From JAFKFH01 sp017307375 (GTDB lineage: Bacteria; Pseudomonadota; Alphaproteobacteria; Ferrovibrionales; Ferrovibrionaceae), in contig OZ245874.1 in NCBI GenBank assembly GCA_965229335.1, forward strand, positions 6,200,001-6,264,000: DNA of 64,000 bases. The letters run 5' to 3'. This document shows, in pieces, positions 50,567 through 59,052 of this stretch. The position numbers and the translations under genes are program-made. The notes below the pieces were generated by a model. The model saw only the letters and a list, made by a program, of their open reading frames with translations, searched no databases and had not been told where the DNA came from. Within the stretch, counting starts at the first letter, position 1; the number at the start of each line of letters is the position of its first letter.

Positions 50567-51676
50567 TCACTTGGCGTAGCGGTGCGGGGCGAACGGCATG
50601 GCGGCCACCTTGGCGGGCAGCATCTTGCCGCGAACTTCCAAGGCAACAGGCGTGCCAGCCGCATGATGTCCGGTCGCGACATAACCCATCGCGACCGGGG
50701 CATTGACGGTGGGGCCGAAACCGCCCGAGGTCACGGTACCGATGCGGTTGCCGGCCGGATCGAGGATCGGCGTGCCTTCGCGCGCGGGGGCGCGGCCTTC
50801 GGGCTGGATCCCGACGCGCTTGCGCGCGGTGCCGCGGGCCAGCTGGTCCTGGATCACCACCGCCCCTGGGAAGCCGCCCTGCTCGCGCCGGCGCTTGGAG
50901 ATGGTCCAGGCCAGCGCGGCCTCGATCGGGCTGGTCGTCGTGTCGATGTCGTGGCCGTAGAGGCAGAGCCCGGCCTCGAGCCGCAGCGAATCGCGCGCCC
51001 CCAGGCCGATCGACTTTACCTCCGCCTCGGCCAGCAGCAGGCGGGCGAGCGCCTCGGCGGCACTGTCCGGGACCGAAATCTCGAAGCCGTCCTCGCCGGT
51101 ATAGCCCGAACGGGTGACGAAACAGGCATGGCCGCCGACCGTCACCTCGGCGCCGCTCATGAAGCCGAGCTTGACGGCTTCAGGCGCCAGTCGCGCCATG
51201 ACGGCCGCGGCCGCAGGCCCCTGCAGCGCCAGCAGGGCGCGATCGGCTAGTACCTCGACGGTGTGGTCGGACAGCCCCGCACGCAGATGGGCGATATCCT
51301 GGGCCTTGCAGGCGGCGTTGACCACGACGAACAGATCGTTCTCGCGCCGCGTCACCATCAGGTCGTCGAGGATGCCGCCACGATCGTCGGTGAACATGGT
51401 GTACCGCATCCGCCCCGGCTGCAGCGCGGCGATGTCGCCGGGCACCAGCCGCTCGATCGCGGCGACCGGATCGGGGCCGGTGATGCGGACCTGGCCCATA
51501 TGCGAGACGTCGAACAGCCCTGCGGCCGTGCGGGTATGGTTGTGCTCGGCCATGATGCCGGCAGGAAACTGGACCGGCATGTCGTAGCCGGCAAACGGCA
51601 CCATGCGGCCGCCGAGTTCGCGATGCAGGGCGTTCAGGGGGGTGGTGAGGACGGTGTCGCCGCTACTGTCGGCCAT
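50567..51676 (-). CDS. gcvT: Glycine cleavage system T protein (aminomethyltransferase)
   Basis: 369 residues. TTPLNALHRELGGRMVPFAGYDMPVQFPAGIMAEHNHTRTAAGLFDVSHMGQVRITG, MRYTMFTDDRGGILDDLMVTR and TRSGYTGEDGFEISV are T-protein signatures; the aspartate in SHMGQ-adjacent and GILDD regions supports tetrahydrofolate chemistry. It moves the methylene group to tetrahydrofolate and releases ammonia. First gene of the operon, with GGAGG eight bases before the ATG, downstream of the glycine riboswitch. Confidence 0.97.
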   Translation of the reverse strand: MADSSGDTVLTTPLNALHRELGGRMVPFAGYDMPVQFPAGIMAEHNHTRTAAGLFDVSHMGQVRITGPDPVAAIERLVPGDIAALQPGRMRYTMFTDDRGGILDDLMVTRRENDLFVVVNAACKAQDIAHLRAGLSDHTVEVLADRALLALQGPAAAAVMARLAPEAVKLGFMSGAEVTVGGHACFVTRSGYTGEDGFEISVPDSAAEALARLLLAEAEVKSIGLGARDSLRLEAGLCLYGHDIDTTTSPIEAALAWTISKRRREQGGFPGAVVIQDQLARGTARKRVGIQPEGRAPAREGTPILDPAGNRIGTVTSGGFGPTVNAPVAMGYVATGHHAAGTPVALEVRGKMLPAKVAAMPFAPHRYAK

Positions 51677-51741
51677 TCAGGTTGCCTCCGGACAGGGTCG
51701 CCCCGCGCAAAGGCGCGGGCACGGACCCACTGCCTTGAGCG

Positions 51742-51963
51742 TTGCCCCCTCTGTCCGGGAACCTGAGAGATTCGCCAGGGGCCGGTCACCGGCCGCGCGG
51801 CTTACTCCGTCGGTGAGGTGGCAAGCCGATGGCCCGCCGCCTGCTTTCCAGAGTCGTCACGTCCCGCGCGGTCCCTTGTGCCTGAGAGTTTCCGGGGCGG
51901 TTGCTCCTTCGGCGCCGATACGTCGATTCGGTAACCCGAATCAGCGAACCGGTCTCTCCCGCG
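51742..51963 (-). promoter_or_regulatory. Tandem glycine riboswitch
   Basis: Read on the minus strand, aptamer I (about 51963-51869) opens with GCGGGAGAGACC and has GCCGAAGGAGCAACCGCC and AACTCTCAGGCACAAGGGACC. Aptamer II (about 51868-51742) has GGACGTGACGACTCTGGA, CACCGACGGAGTAAGCC and GAATCTCTCAGGTTCCCGGACAGAGGGGG. This is the two-aptamer glycine riboswitch that turns on gcv genes when glycine is high. The 65 bases to the gcvT start contain the expression platform and ribosome site. Confidence 0.96.
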
Positions 51964-51978
51964 CGACGCAGTGCATCC

Positions 51979-52007
51979 CTTATGGGCCGAGCCCACCGGG
52001 AAGTCAA
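51979..52007 (-). promoter_or_regulatory. Promoter of the gcv riboswitch transcript
   Basis: On the minus strand TTGACT (52007-52002), a 17-bp spacer and CATAAG (51984-51979). The predicted start is about 10 bp before the aptamer begins. Confidence 0.6.
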
Positions 52008-52052
52008 CGCAAGCCCGCAAGCGACAGGATGCCGGCGCGCATGCGACACCGC

Positions 52053-54581
52053 TCAGCCGGCGCCGGGCTTCTCCAGGGCCCGCATGCGGGCAAGCAACGC
52101 ATCGACATCGGCGGCGGCGGCCTGGCTCAACGCCGGGGCGGGGGCCACCACGGCGGACAAACCGCCCCCCGGCGCCGCGACCGCCCGGCCGGCCAGGCGC
52201 TGCAGCATCGGCATCAGCACGGCCGGGTCGATCGGCTTGGAAACGTAGTCGGTCGCGCCGGCGCCGAGATAGCGCTCGCGATCGCCGGACATCGCGTTCG
52301 CGGTCAGCATCACGATCGGAATGCCGGCCACCTCGCCGGGCATGGCCCGGATCGCCCGGGTCGCGGCGACCCCGTCCATCTCGGGCATCTGCGCATCCAT
52401 CAGCACGATGTCGTAGGGCCTGACGCCCACGGCATCGACCGCTTCGCGGCCGTCGGCGACAATGTCGCAATGATGACCTTCGCGGGCCAGCAGGTGGCGG
52501 ATCAGGATCTGGTTGGTGTGGTTGTCCTCGGCCACCAGCACGCGCAAAGGACGGGCCTCGATGGCCGACAACGGTCCTTCCTCGACGGCGCCGGCCGGAG
52601 CGGCAGCCGGGCCGCAGGGCACCTCGAAGCGGAAGGTCGAACCCTCGCCCTCGCGGCTCGTCACCGTGATCTGCCCGCCCATCAGCCCGACCAGCTTCTT
52701 GCAGATCGACAGGCCCAGCCCGGTACCGCCGAAGCGGCGCGAAATCGACCCGTCCGCCTGATTGAAATTCTGGAACAGGCGCGGCAGGGCTGCGGCGGGA
52801 ATCCCGATCCCGGTATCGGAAACCTCGACATGAAGACGGAAACCGGCCTCGGTCTGGCCAGTCGCGCTGACGGCGATCCGCACCTCGCCCCCGCGGGTGA
52901 ACTTGATCGCATTGCCGACCAGGTTGACCAGGATCTGGCGCAGGCGCCCCTCGTCGCCGGTGGCCCAGCGCGGCACGTCGGACGCGATTCCCCAGGACAG
53001 CCGATTGCCGCGGGCATGGGCCTGCGGCCCCAGCAGCGACACCGCCGCTTCGACCAGGGCCTGTGGCGAGAAGGCGGAAGCCTCGATATCGAGGCGCCCG
53101 GCCTCGAGCTTGGACAGGTCGAGGATGTCGTTGACGATGGTCAGCAGGTGGTGGGCCGAGGCCTGGGCCGACGTCACGAACTCCCGCCCGGTCGGCGACA
53201 GCGTCTCGTCCTGCAACAGGCCGAGCATGCCGAGGATGCCGTTGAGCGGCGTACGGACCTCGTGGCTCATGTTGGCGAGGAATTCCGACTTGGCCTGCGA
53301 GGCCGCCTCGGCCGCCGCCTTGGCCTGGCGCAGCACCTCCTCGTTGCGGCGCAAGGCCGTCGTTTCATGCACGGTTAGCACGACGCCGCCGGCGGCTGTC
53401 GGCCGCTCGCGGGTTTCGAACGAGCGGCCATCCGGCAGCACCTGTTCGAACGCCCCAGACCGGCGCGCATGCTCGTCCAGCCGCCAGGCCAGCCAGGCGG
53501 CGCGCGCCTCTTCGGAATCGGTATCGAGAAAGCGGGCGGAATGGACCGCGATCTCGCGGAATGTCATGCCGACCCTGACGAAACCGGCGAGATGGACAAA
53601 ACAATCGATATAGAGCTGGTTCCAGGCAATCAGCCGATCGTCACGATCGAACAGGGCGAAACCATCCGACAGGCTCGCGATCGCGTCGTCGAGCAGGCCT
53701 TGCGCCTCCTTCAGCGGCGTGATGTCGGTCATCGAGCCGATGTACTGCCAGGAATGCGGCGTCGATCCCTCGCGGAACCGCTGGGCCTGGATCTCCAGCC
53801 AGATCGACCGGCCGTCCGGCCGGACGAACCGGTATTCGCCCCGCATATGACCGTCCCTGGCGACGGCAGCGGTCCAATGCTCGTAGAGCCGCCGCTTGTC
53901 GGTCGGATGGACGCCCTGGGTCCAGCCGAATTCCAGCACCTGCTCGAAACTGAGGCCCAGAATCTCGAGCGATCGGCGATTGGCGTAGGACAGCCGGCCC
54001 AGATCGTCCATCTGGAAGATGCCTGCCGGCGACCCGTCGTTGAGCGCACGCAGACGGTTGTCGGAGGCGGCCAGCGCCTGTTCGGCGATGCGGCGGGCGG
54101 AAATGTCTACGGCGGCACCGGCGGCACGCACGACCCGGCCCAGCGCGTCGCGCTGGGGGCGCCCGATGCCGGCCACCCACAGATACCCGCCCGTGCCGGT
54201 GCGCAGCCGATAGTCGAGCGAGAACGGCTCGCCCGCCTGCATCTGTTCGATGCGGGCGAGATAGGCGGCACGATCGTCGGGATGCAGCAGGTTCTTCATG
54301 CTGCCGGCCATCGCCGCGCGCATCGCGGCCTCGTCCTCGAATTCCAGCAGCATCCAGAACGACGGCGACAGGGCCAGGAAATCGGCGTCGACATCCCATT
54401 GCCAGAGCCCCACCCGCGCGCCTTCCAGCGCGGCCTGGACGATCTCGGCGTCGCGATCGAGCGCCATCGCGCCGTAGCGGGCAGAGACCTGGGCCAGCAG
54501 GGCATCGACGTCGAGCACCCCGTCGCGGGTCGCGGCCGCGATCTGCTGCTGCAGCATGGGGTGCAGCCCCGCGGCCGTCAT
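52053..54581 (-). CDS. Hybrid sensor histidine kinase (three PAS, HisKA, HATPase, receiver)
   Basis: 842 residues, no membrane segment, so a cytoplasmic sensor. Three PAS domains: about 50-165 (VGLWQWDVDADFLALSPSFWMLLEF), 170-292 (PAGIFQMDDLGRLSYANRRSLEILGL) and 295-410 (SDGFALFDRDDRLIAWNQLYIDCF, PAS-7 type). The phospho-acceptor is H440 in LANMSHEVRTPLNGILG; N557 marks the ATP-binding N box; GTGLGLSICKKLVGLMGGQI is the G2 box. A receiver follows with D729 in DIVLMDAQMPEMDG. There is no C-terminal Hpt; a separate Hpt gene lies 5 bp upstream. Downstream of its stop lies the gcv control region. Confidence 0.94.
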   Translation of the reverse strand: MTAAGLHPMLQQQIAAATRDGVLDVDALLAQVSARYGAMALDRDAEIVQAALEGARVGLWQWDVDADFLALSPSFWMLLEFEDEAAMRAAMAGSMKNLLHPDDRAAYLARIEQMQAGEPFSLDYRLRTGTGGYLWVAGIGRPQRDALGRVVRAAGAAVDISARRIAEQALAASDNRLRALNDGSPAGIFQMDDLGRLSYANRRSLEILGLSFEQVLEFGWTQGVHPTDKRRLYEHWTAAVARDGHMRGEYRFVRPDGRSIWLEIQAQRFREGSTPHSWQYIGSMTDITPLKEAQGLLDDAIASLSDGFALFDRDDRLIAWNQLYIDCFVHLAGFVRVGMTFREIAVHSARFLDTDSEEARAAWLAWRLDEHARRSGAFEQVLPDGRSFETRERPTAAGGVVLTVHETTALRRNEEVLRQAKAAAEAASQAKSEFLANMSHEVRTPLNGILGMLGLLQDETLSPTGREFVTSAQASAHHLLTIVNDILDLSKLEAGRLDIEASAFSPQALVEAAVSLLGPQAHARGNRLSWGIASDVPRWATGDEGRLRQILVNLVGNAIKFTRGGEVRIAVSATGQTEAGFRLHVEVSDTGIGIPAAALPRLFQNFNQADGSISRRFGGTGLGLSICKKLVGLMGGQITVTSREGEGSTFRFEVPCGPAAAPAGAVEEGPLSAIEARPLRVLVAEDNHTNQILIRHLLAREGHHCDIVADGREAVDAVGVRPYDIVLMDAQMPEMDGVAATRAIRAMPGEVAGIPIVMLTANAMSGDRERYLGAGATDYVSKPIDPAVLMPMLQRLAGRAVAAPGGGLSAVVAPAPALSQAAAADVDALLARMRALEKPGAG

Positions 54582-54586
54582 CGGGG

Positions 54587-55003
54587 TCAGGCCATCGCGC
54601 GGGCGAGACCGGCGCGCAGCGCCAGCCCCGTTTCGCCACCGTCGCCCCTGATGCGGTGCGTGGCCACCACAGTCAGCAGATCGCCGTGCAGCACGATGCG
54701 CGCCATCGTCGCCTCGTCGATATCGCGGATCCGGTAGAGCAGATTGGACAGCGACATGCCAAATTCGGTGATCAGCGGATAGCCGAAGCTGGATCCCTGG
54801 CCCTTGAGGTCATGGACCGCCGCGCGCAGCCGCGCCAGCACTGCGGGCCGCTCGGCCCCATCCTCGCCAAGCGCCTTGATGTCCGCCACGATGGCGGCGA
54901 CGAGGGACGGCAGCATTTCCTCGAACTGGCGCCACAGGGCCGCAATCATCGCTTCCGACCCAGCTTGGTCGACCGGCATTCGGCCGTCTGAATCCGAAAT
55001 CAT
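54587..55003 (-). CDS. Hpt-domain phosphotransfer protein
   Basis: 138 residues from the ATG at 55003 (start uncertain, ATGs at 55045 and 55099 are in frame). The Hpt motif is AAVHDLKGQGSSFGYPLITEFGMSLSNLL with the phospho-accepting histidine in HDLKGQG, preceded by a helical segment (WRQFEEMLPSLVAAIVADIKAL). It should take phosphate from the receiver of the hybrid kinase encoded 5 bp downstream and pass it to an unlinked response regulator. Confidence 0.85.
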   Translation of the reverse strand: MISDSDGRMPVDQAGSEAMIAALWRQFEEMLPSLVAAIVADIKALGEDGAERPAVLARLRAAVHDLKGQGSSFGYPLITEFGMSLSNLLYRIRDIDEATMARIVLHGDLLTVVATHRIRGDGGETGLALRAGLARAMA

Positions 55004-55255
55004 CGCGGGAAGTCCACCTTGCCTGGCGACGTCGGCCCATCGCATGCGATCGGCCCTACGCCTTCCGTTTATCATGGAATAGGCAGGCTGCGCTGCCAAC
55101 CATGCGGTTTAGGTGTGGCTGCCGGAAGGCGTCAAGGACAAAGGGCGCGGCGACGCTACGTCAGGCCGGCCGGCGGCCGGAACGCGGTAAAATGGGCGTC
55201 ATCCGCGGTAACAGCGGTAACCCAGTAGCGAATGCCGGTATCGGGCCGGCACCGC

Positions 55256-55825
55256 TCAGTGCTGATGCGCCGCCGCCTTCTTCGGTGCCGCCGCCTTGCC
55301 GGGAATCACGCCGCAGGCAATCCGCCCACCCCCGCCGCCGAGCGGTTCGGGCTGGTCGGAATAGTTGTCGCCCCCGGCATGGATCATCAGCGCACGGCCG
55401 GCCACATCGCGGACCTTCAGCCGTGGCGCCAGCGCCAGCGCGGTCGCGGTTCCGTCGCGATCGACGGTCAGGAACGGCAGGTCGCCGAGATGGCCGGTCT
55501 TGTCCAGCGGGCCGCGATGCGCCCCGGTGGCAGCCGGGTCGAGGTGGCCGCCGGCGGCAAAGCCGGCCGCCGCCTTGCCGTTCTGGTCGCCCGGCGCGCA
55601 GGAGGGGTTCTGGTGCACATGCATGCCGCGCCAGCCGGCGGGCAGCCCGGACAGCTTAGGCTCGATCACGAGGCCGTATTTCGAATCGCGCAGGGTGACG
55701 CTGCCGATCGCCTTGCCGATGCCGTCGGCCGAGATCAGCGTCATCGGCACGGTGACGGTCGCGGCGGCGGCCGAGCCGGCAGCGAACAGGGCAATGCCGA
55801 CCGCTGGTCCAAGAATGCGCTTCAT
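55256..55825 (-). CDS. sodC: Cu/Zn superoxide dismutase, periplasmic
   Basis: 189 residues with a signal peptide to about residue 21. Copper/zinc ligands are in GMHVHQNPSC (H69, H71), AAGGHLDP (H94), HLGDLP (H112) and ALMIHAGGDNYSDQPEPLGGGGGRIACG (H149); C76 and C171 form the structural disulfide. A short PKKAAAHQH tail is an add-on. It removes superoxide in the periplasm. GGGAGGA precedes the ATG; the upstream lipoprotein gene is 31 bp away and probably co-transcribed. Confidence 0.96.
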   Translation of the reverse strand: MKRILGPAVGIALFAAGSAAAATVTVPMTLISADGIGKAIGSVTLRDSKYGLVIEPKLSGLPAGWRGMHVHQNPSCAPGDQNGKAAAGFAAGGHLDPAATGAHRGPLDKTGHLGDLPFLTVDRDGTATALALAPRLKVRDVAGRALMIHAGGDNYSDQPEPLGGGGGRIACGVIPGKAAAPKKAAAHQH

Positions 55826-55856
55826 CGCCGATCCTCCCGTTTGGTCTTGGCCCTTG

Positions 55857-56486
55857 TCAGTTGCCGCCGCGGGCCTGGCGGTTCCAGGCGAGCTGCTCGT
55901 CGGTGAGCTGCAGCCCGATCATGATCGAATAATCCTTCGGTCCCTTGCCCTCGGCAAAGGGAATGATCGGCTGCGACCCTTCGGCCACCCCGGCGCGGCG
56001 CCGCCCCGCAGGCAGATCGATCCGGGTCTCGAAGACCTGCTTGGTCAGGATCTGCTGGCTACGGTCGAGCACGGCGATGAAATACGGCACGGTGATCGCG
56101 GTTCCCGTCATCGCCGGGCCGCGCTGGGCGATGATGTCGGTGGTCAGGTTGATGGTGACCGTGCGCTTGTCGGACGAGAATTCGCAGCCCCCGCGATAGT
56201 CGAGGATCTGGACGCCGTATTCGACGTCGGTGAGATCGCGGCCCGGGCCCTGGCGGAACTGCGTCAGGCTGGAGGTTTCGCCGAGGATGGCGACCGGGGG
56301 GCACGGCGGCGGCGGCTCGCGGTTGAAGGTCGAGCAGCCGGCAACGAACACCGCCAGAGCGGCACAGGCGAGAGGATGCAGGGCGGCGCGCGGCCGGGCC
56401 AGGAGCTTAAGCGGGGAAAAACGCAACACGTCCTCACATCTTTCGAAGGCCTCGGCTTCCGCAGTGCCGGTCGACGAAGGCTGCAT
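55857..56486 (-). CDS. Putative lipoprotein of unknown function
   Basis: 209 residues from the ATG at 56486 (AGAGGAAAG upstream); a GTG at 56429 would give a shorter signal. A lipobox FVAGC occurs near residue 51 after ALHPLACAALAV, so the mature protein is lipid-anchored. The remainder is about 158 residues, beta-rich by eye, with CPPVAILGETSSLTQFRQGPGRDLTDVEYGVQILDYRGGCEFSSDKRTVTINL and ITVPYFIAVLDRSQQILTKQVFETRIDLP. I do not assign a family. It lies directly upstream of sodC and is divergent from ispH. Confidence 0.75.
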   Translation of the reverse strand: MQPSSTGTAEAEAFERCEDVLRFSPLKLLARPRAALHPLACAALAVFVAGCSTFNREPPPPCPPVAILGETSSLTQFRQGPGRDLTDVEYGVQILDYRGGCEFSSDKRTVTINLTTDIIAQRGPAMTGTAITVPYFIAVLDRSQQILTKQVFETRIDLPAGRRRAGVAEGSQPIIPFAEGKGPKDYSIMIGLQLTDEQLAWNRQARGGN

Positions 56487-56632
56487 GGCGCGGCTTTCCT
56501 CTGCGGCCAGGGTTTGCTAAACCGATGGTCGATCCGACTTTAGGCAAGCGCCGGGGCACGCACAAGCGGCGCCGCTGCCGCGATGCACCGAAAACAATCA
56601 ACCGCAGGACAAGGCCCGCAGATACGGACCGC

Positions 56633-57619
56633 ATGACCAGACCCGCCCTCACCTTGCTGCTGGCCGCCCCGCGCGGCTTCTGCGCCGGCGTCGACCGGGC
56701 GATCCAGATCGTCGAGCTGGCGCTGCAGAAGTACGGCGCGCCGGTCTATGTCCGGCATGAGATCGTGCACAACCGCTTCGTCGTCGAAGGTCTGGAGGCC
56801 AAGGGGGCGGTCTTCGTCGACGAACTCGATGCCGTTCCGGCCGGCCGGCCGGTGGTGTTCTCCGCCCATGGCGTGCCCAAGTCGGTGCCCGACGAGGCCG
56901 AGCGCCGGGCTCTGTTCTATCTCGACGCGACCTGCCCGCTGGTCTCCAAGGTCCATCGCGAGGCCGAGCGGCATCACCGCGATGGCCTGCATATCCTGCT
57001 GATCGGGCATCGCGGCCACCCCGAGGTGATCGGCACGATGGGGCAGCTGCCCGCCGGCTCGGTCACGCTGATCGAGACGGTGGACGACATCGCCGGCCTC
57101 GCCGTGGCCGATCCCGAAAGGCTCGCCTACATCACCCAGACGACCCTGTCGGTCGACGACACCGCGGCGATCGTCGAGGCGTTGCGCGACCGGTTCCCGG
57201 CGATTGCCGGGCCGCGCCGCGAAGATATCTGCTACGCCACCACCAACCGCCAGGGCGCGGTCAAGTCGATCGCGGCACGCTGCGACGCCGTGCTGGTGAT
57301 CGGGGCGCCGAACTCGTCGAACTCGGTGCGGCTGGTCGAGGTCGCGGCCAAGGCCGGCGTGGCGCGCACCGCGCTGGTCCGCCGTGCCGCCGATATCGAC
57401 TGGGACGCCCTGGCCGGGCTGCGCACGGTCGGCATCACCGCCGGCGCCAGCGCGCCCGACGTGCTGGTGACCGAGGTGATCGACGCGTTCCGCGCCCGCT
57501 ACGACGTGACCATCGAGGAGGTGGTGACGGCACGCGAGGACGTGCATTTCAAGCTGCCCCGCGCGTTGGAGGACGAGGCCGCGACGCCGGCAGGTATTAT
57601 CGGGGCTGGGGGCCTCTAG
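56633..57619 (+). CDS. ispH: 4-hydroxy-3-methylbut-2-enyl diphosphate reductase
   Basis: 328 residues from the ATG at 56633; upstream open sequence is not conserved. IspH makes IPP and DMAPP in the last step of the MEP pathway. The iron-sulfur cysteines are C17 (PRGFCAGVDRAI), C101 (DATCPLVSKVH) and C200 (DICYATTNRQ). Substrate-binding segments include HEIVHN, SAHGV, TQTTLS and APNSSNSVRL. First gene of ispH-thrB-rnhA, a conserved alphaproteobacterial trio. Confidence 0.98.
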   Translation: MTRPALTLLLAAPRGFCAGVDRAIQIVELALQKYGAPVYVRHEIVHNRFVVEGLEAKGAVFVDELDAVPAGRPVVFSAHGVPKSVPDEAERRALFYLDATCPLVSKVHREAERHHRDGLHILLIGHRGHPEVIGTMGQLPAGSVTLIETVDDIAGLAVADPERLAYITQTTLSVDDTAAIVEALRDRFPAIAGPRREDICYATTNRQGAVKSIAARCDAVLVIGAPNSSNSVRLVEVAAKAGVARTALVRRAADIDWDALAGLRTVGITAGASAPDVLVTEVIDAFRARYDVTIEEVVTAREDVHFKLPRALEDEAATPAGIIGAGGL

Positions 57620-57624
57620 CGAAG

Positions 57625-58596
57625 ATGGCTGTCTACACGGAAGTCGACGACGAGGCGCTGGCCGCCTTTCTCGAGCAATACGACATCGGCCGGGCAGTGT
57701 CCTGCAAAGGCGTCGCCGAGGGAGTCGAGAATTCCAACTACCTTCTGGTCACCGACCGGGGGCCCTATTTCCTGACCCTCTATGAAAAGCGGGTGCGCGA
57801 GGCCGACATCCCCTTTTTCCTCGGGCTGATGGAACACCTGGCCAAGGCCGGGGTCAGCTGCCCGCAGCCGGTCGAGGGGCGTGACGGCCAGGCGCTGCGC
57901 CGACTGGCCGGACGCCCGGCCGCGATCGTCACCTTCATGAACGGGGTCTGGCCGCGGCGGCCGAATGCCGCGCAATGCGCCGAGGTCGGCACCGCGCTCG
58001 CCCGGCTGCACGAGGCGCAGAAGGGTTTCGCGATGACGCGGCCCAACGACCTGTCGGTCGATGGCTGGCGCAAGCTGGTCGATGCCTGCCGCGCCCGTGC
58101 CGACACGGTCCAGCCGGGCCTGGCCGCGATGCTCGACGAGGAAATCGCGACGCTCGGCCCCTCCTGGCCCGGCGAGCGGCCGGAACTGCCGCGCGGCGTC
58201 ATCCATGCCGACCTGTTCCCCGACAACGTCCTGTTCCTGGAGAACCGGGTTTCCGGGCTGATCGACTTCTATTTCGCCTGCACCGATTTCCTGGTCTACG
58301 ACCTTGCCGTGACCCTGAATGCCTGGTGTTTCGAGGCGGACGGCGCATTCAACTCGACCAAGGGCCGGGCCCTGATGCGGGCCTATCAGGCGGTGCGGCC
58401 GCTGTCGCCGGCAGAACGCCGCCTGTTGCCGCTGTTTGCCCGCGGCGCATCGCTGCGCTTCCTGCTGACGCGGCTCTACGACTGGCTGAACCAGGTGCCG
58501 GGCGCACTGGTCAAGCCGAAGGATCCGCTGGAATACGCCCGCAAGCTGATCTTCCATCGCGGCGTCGATTCGTCGGGGGCCTATGGCCTTGAGTGA
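57625..58596 (+). CDS. thrB: Homoserine kinase, ThrB type II (APH-like fold)
   Basis: 323 residues. Unlike E. coli ThrB (GHMP fold), this is the aminoglycoside-phosphotransferase-like form of alphaproteobacteria and pseudomonads: VSCKGVAEGVENSNYLLVTDRGPYFLTLYEKRV, then the catalytic GVIHADLFPDNVLF (H194, D196, N201) and LIDFYFACTDFLVYDLAVTLNAWCF. It phosphorylates homoserine for threonine synthesis; thrC lies at the right edge of the window. It starts 5 bp after ispH and overlaps rnhA by 14 bp. Confidence 0.96.
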   Translation: MAVYTEVDDEALAAFLEQYDIGRAVSCKGVAEGVENSNYLLVTDRGPYFLTLYEKRVREADIPFFLGLMEHLAKAGVSCPQPVEGRDGQALRRLAGRPAAIVTFMNGVWPRRPNAAQCAEVGTALARLHEAQKGFAMTRPNDLSVDGWRKLVDACRARADTVQPGLAAMLDEEIATLGPSWPGERPELPRGVIHADLFPDNVLFLENRVSGLIDFYFACTDFLVYDLAVTLNAWCFEADGAFNSTKGRALMRAYQAVRPLSPAERRLLPLFARGASLRFLLTRLYDWLNQVPGALVKPKDPLEYARKLIFHRGVDSSGAYGLE

Positions 58597-59029
58597 CGTC
58601 GAAGTGTTTACCGACGGTGCGTGCCTCGGCAACCCCGGGCCGGGCGGCTATGCCGCCCTGCTCCGCGCGGGCGGGCACGAGAAGGAAATCGCCGGCGGCG
58701 AGGATCTGACCACCAACAACCGCATGGAACTGATGGCGGCGATCGCCGCGCTGGAATTGCTGAAGCGTCCCTGCCGCGTGACGCTGTGGACCGATTCGAT
58801 GTACGTGCGCGACGGCATCACCAAATGGGTGAAAGGCTGGAAAGCGCGTGGCTGGAAGACCGCGGCACGCGAGCCGGTCAAGAATGTCGACCTGTGGCAG
58901 CGGCTGGATGCCGCTACCCTGCCCCACCAGGTCGAATGGCGCTGGGTGCGCGGCCATGATGGCCATGTCGAGAACGAGCGGGTCGACAAGCTCGCCCGCG
59001 AGGAAGCCAAGCAGCGGAAGGCAGGCTGA
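58583..59029 (+). CDS. rnhA: Ribonuclease HI
   Basis: 148 residues. Cleaves the RNA strand of RNA-DNA hybrids. The catalytic acids are D11 (FTDGACLGNPGPGGY), E49 (NNRMELMAAIAAL), D71 (LWTDSMYVRDGI) and D135 (NERVDKLAREEA), with H125 in WVRGHDGH. The basic handle region KGWKARGWKTAAREPVKN is present. Both RNase H types are thus encoded in the window (HII at 9780). The stop codon sits in the loop of a strong hairpin. Confidence 0.98.
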   Translation: MALSDVEVFTDGACLGNPGPGGYAALLRAGGHEKEIAGGEDLTTNNRMELMAAIAALELLKRPCRVTLWTDSMYVRDGITKWVKGWKARGWKTAAREPVKNVDLWQRLDAATLPHQVEWRWVRGHDGHVENERVDKLAREEAKQRKAG

Positions 59030-59043
59030 CGCCCGCCTTCCGC
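59014..59043. terminator. Hairpin across the rnhA stop, between convergent genes
   Basis: GCGGAAGGC (59014-59022) pairs with GCCTTCCGC (59035-59043); inside, GGC and GCC extend the stem past one A-C mismatch to a TGAC loop that contains the rnhA TGA. No T run follows. It may stop transcription in both directions between rnhA and the peroxiredoxin gene. Confidence 0.55.
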
Positions 59044-59052
59044 CTGGGTGCG

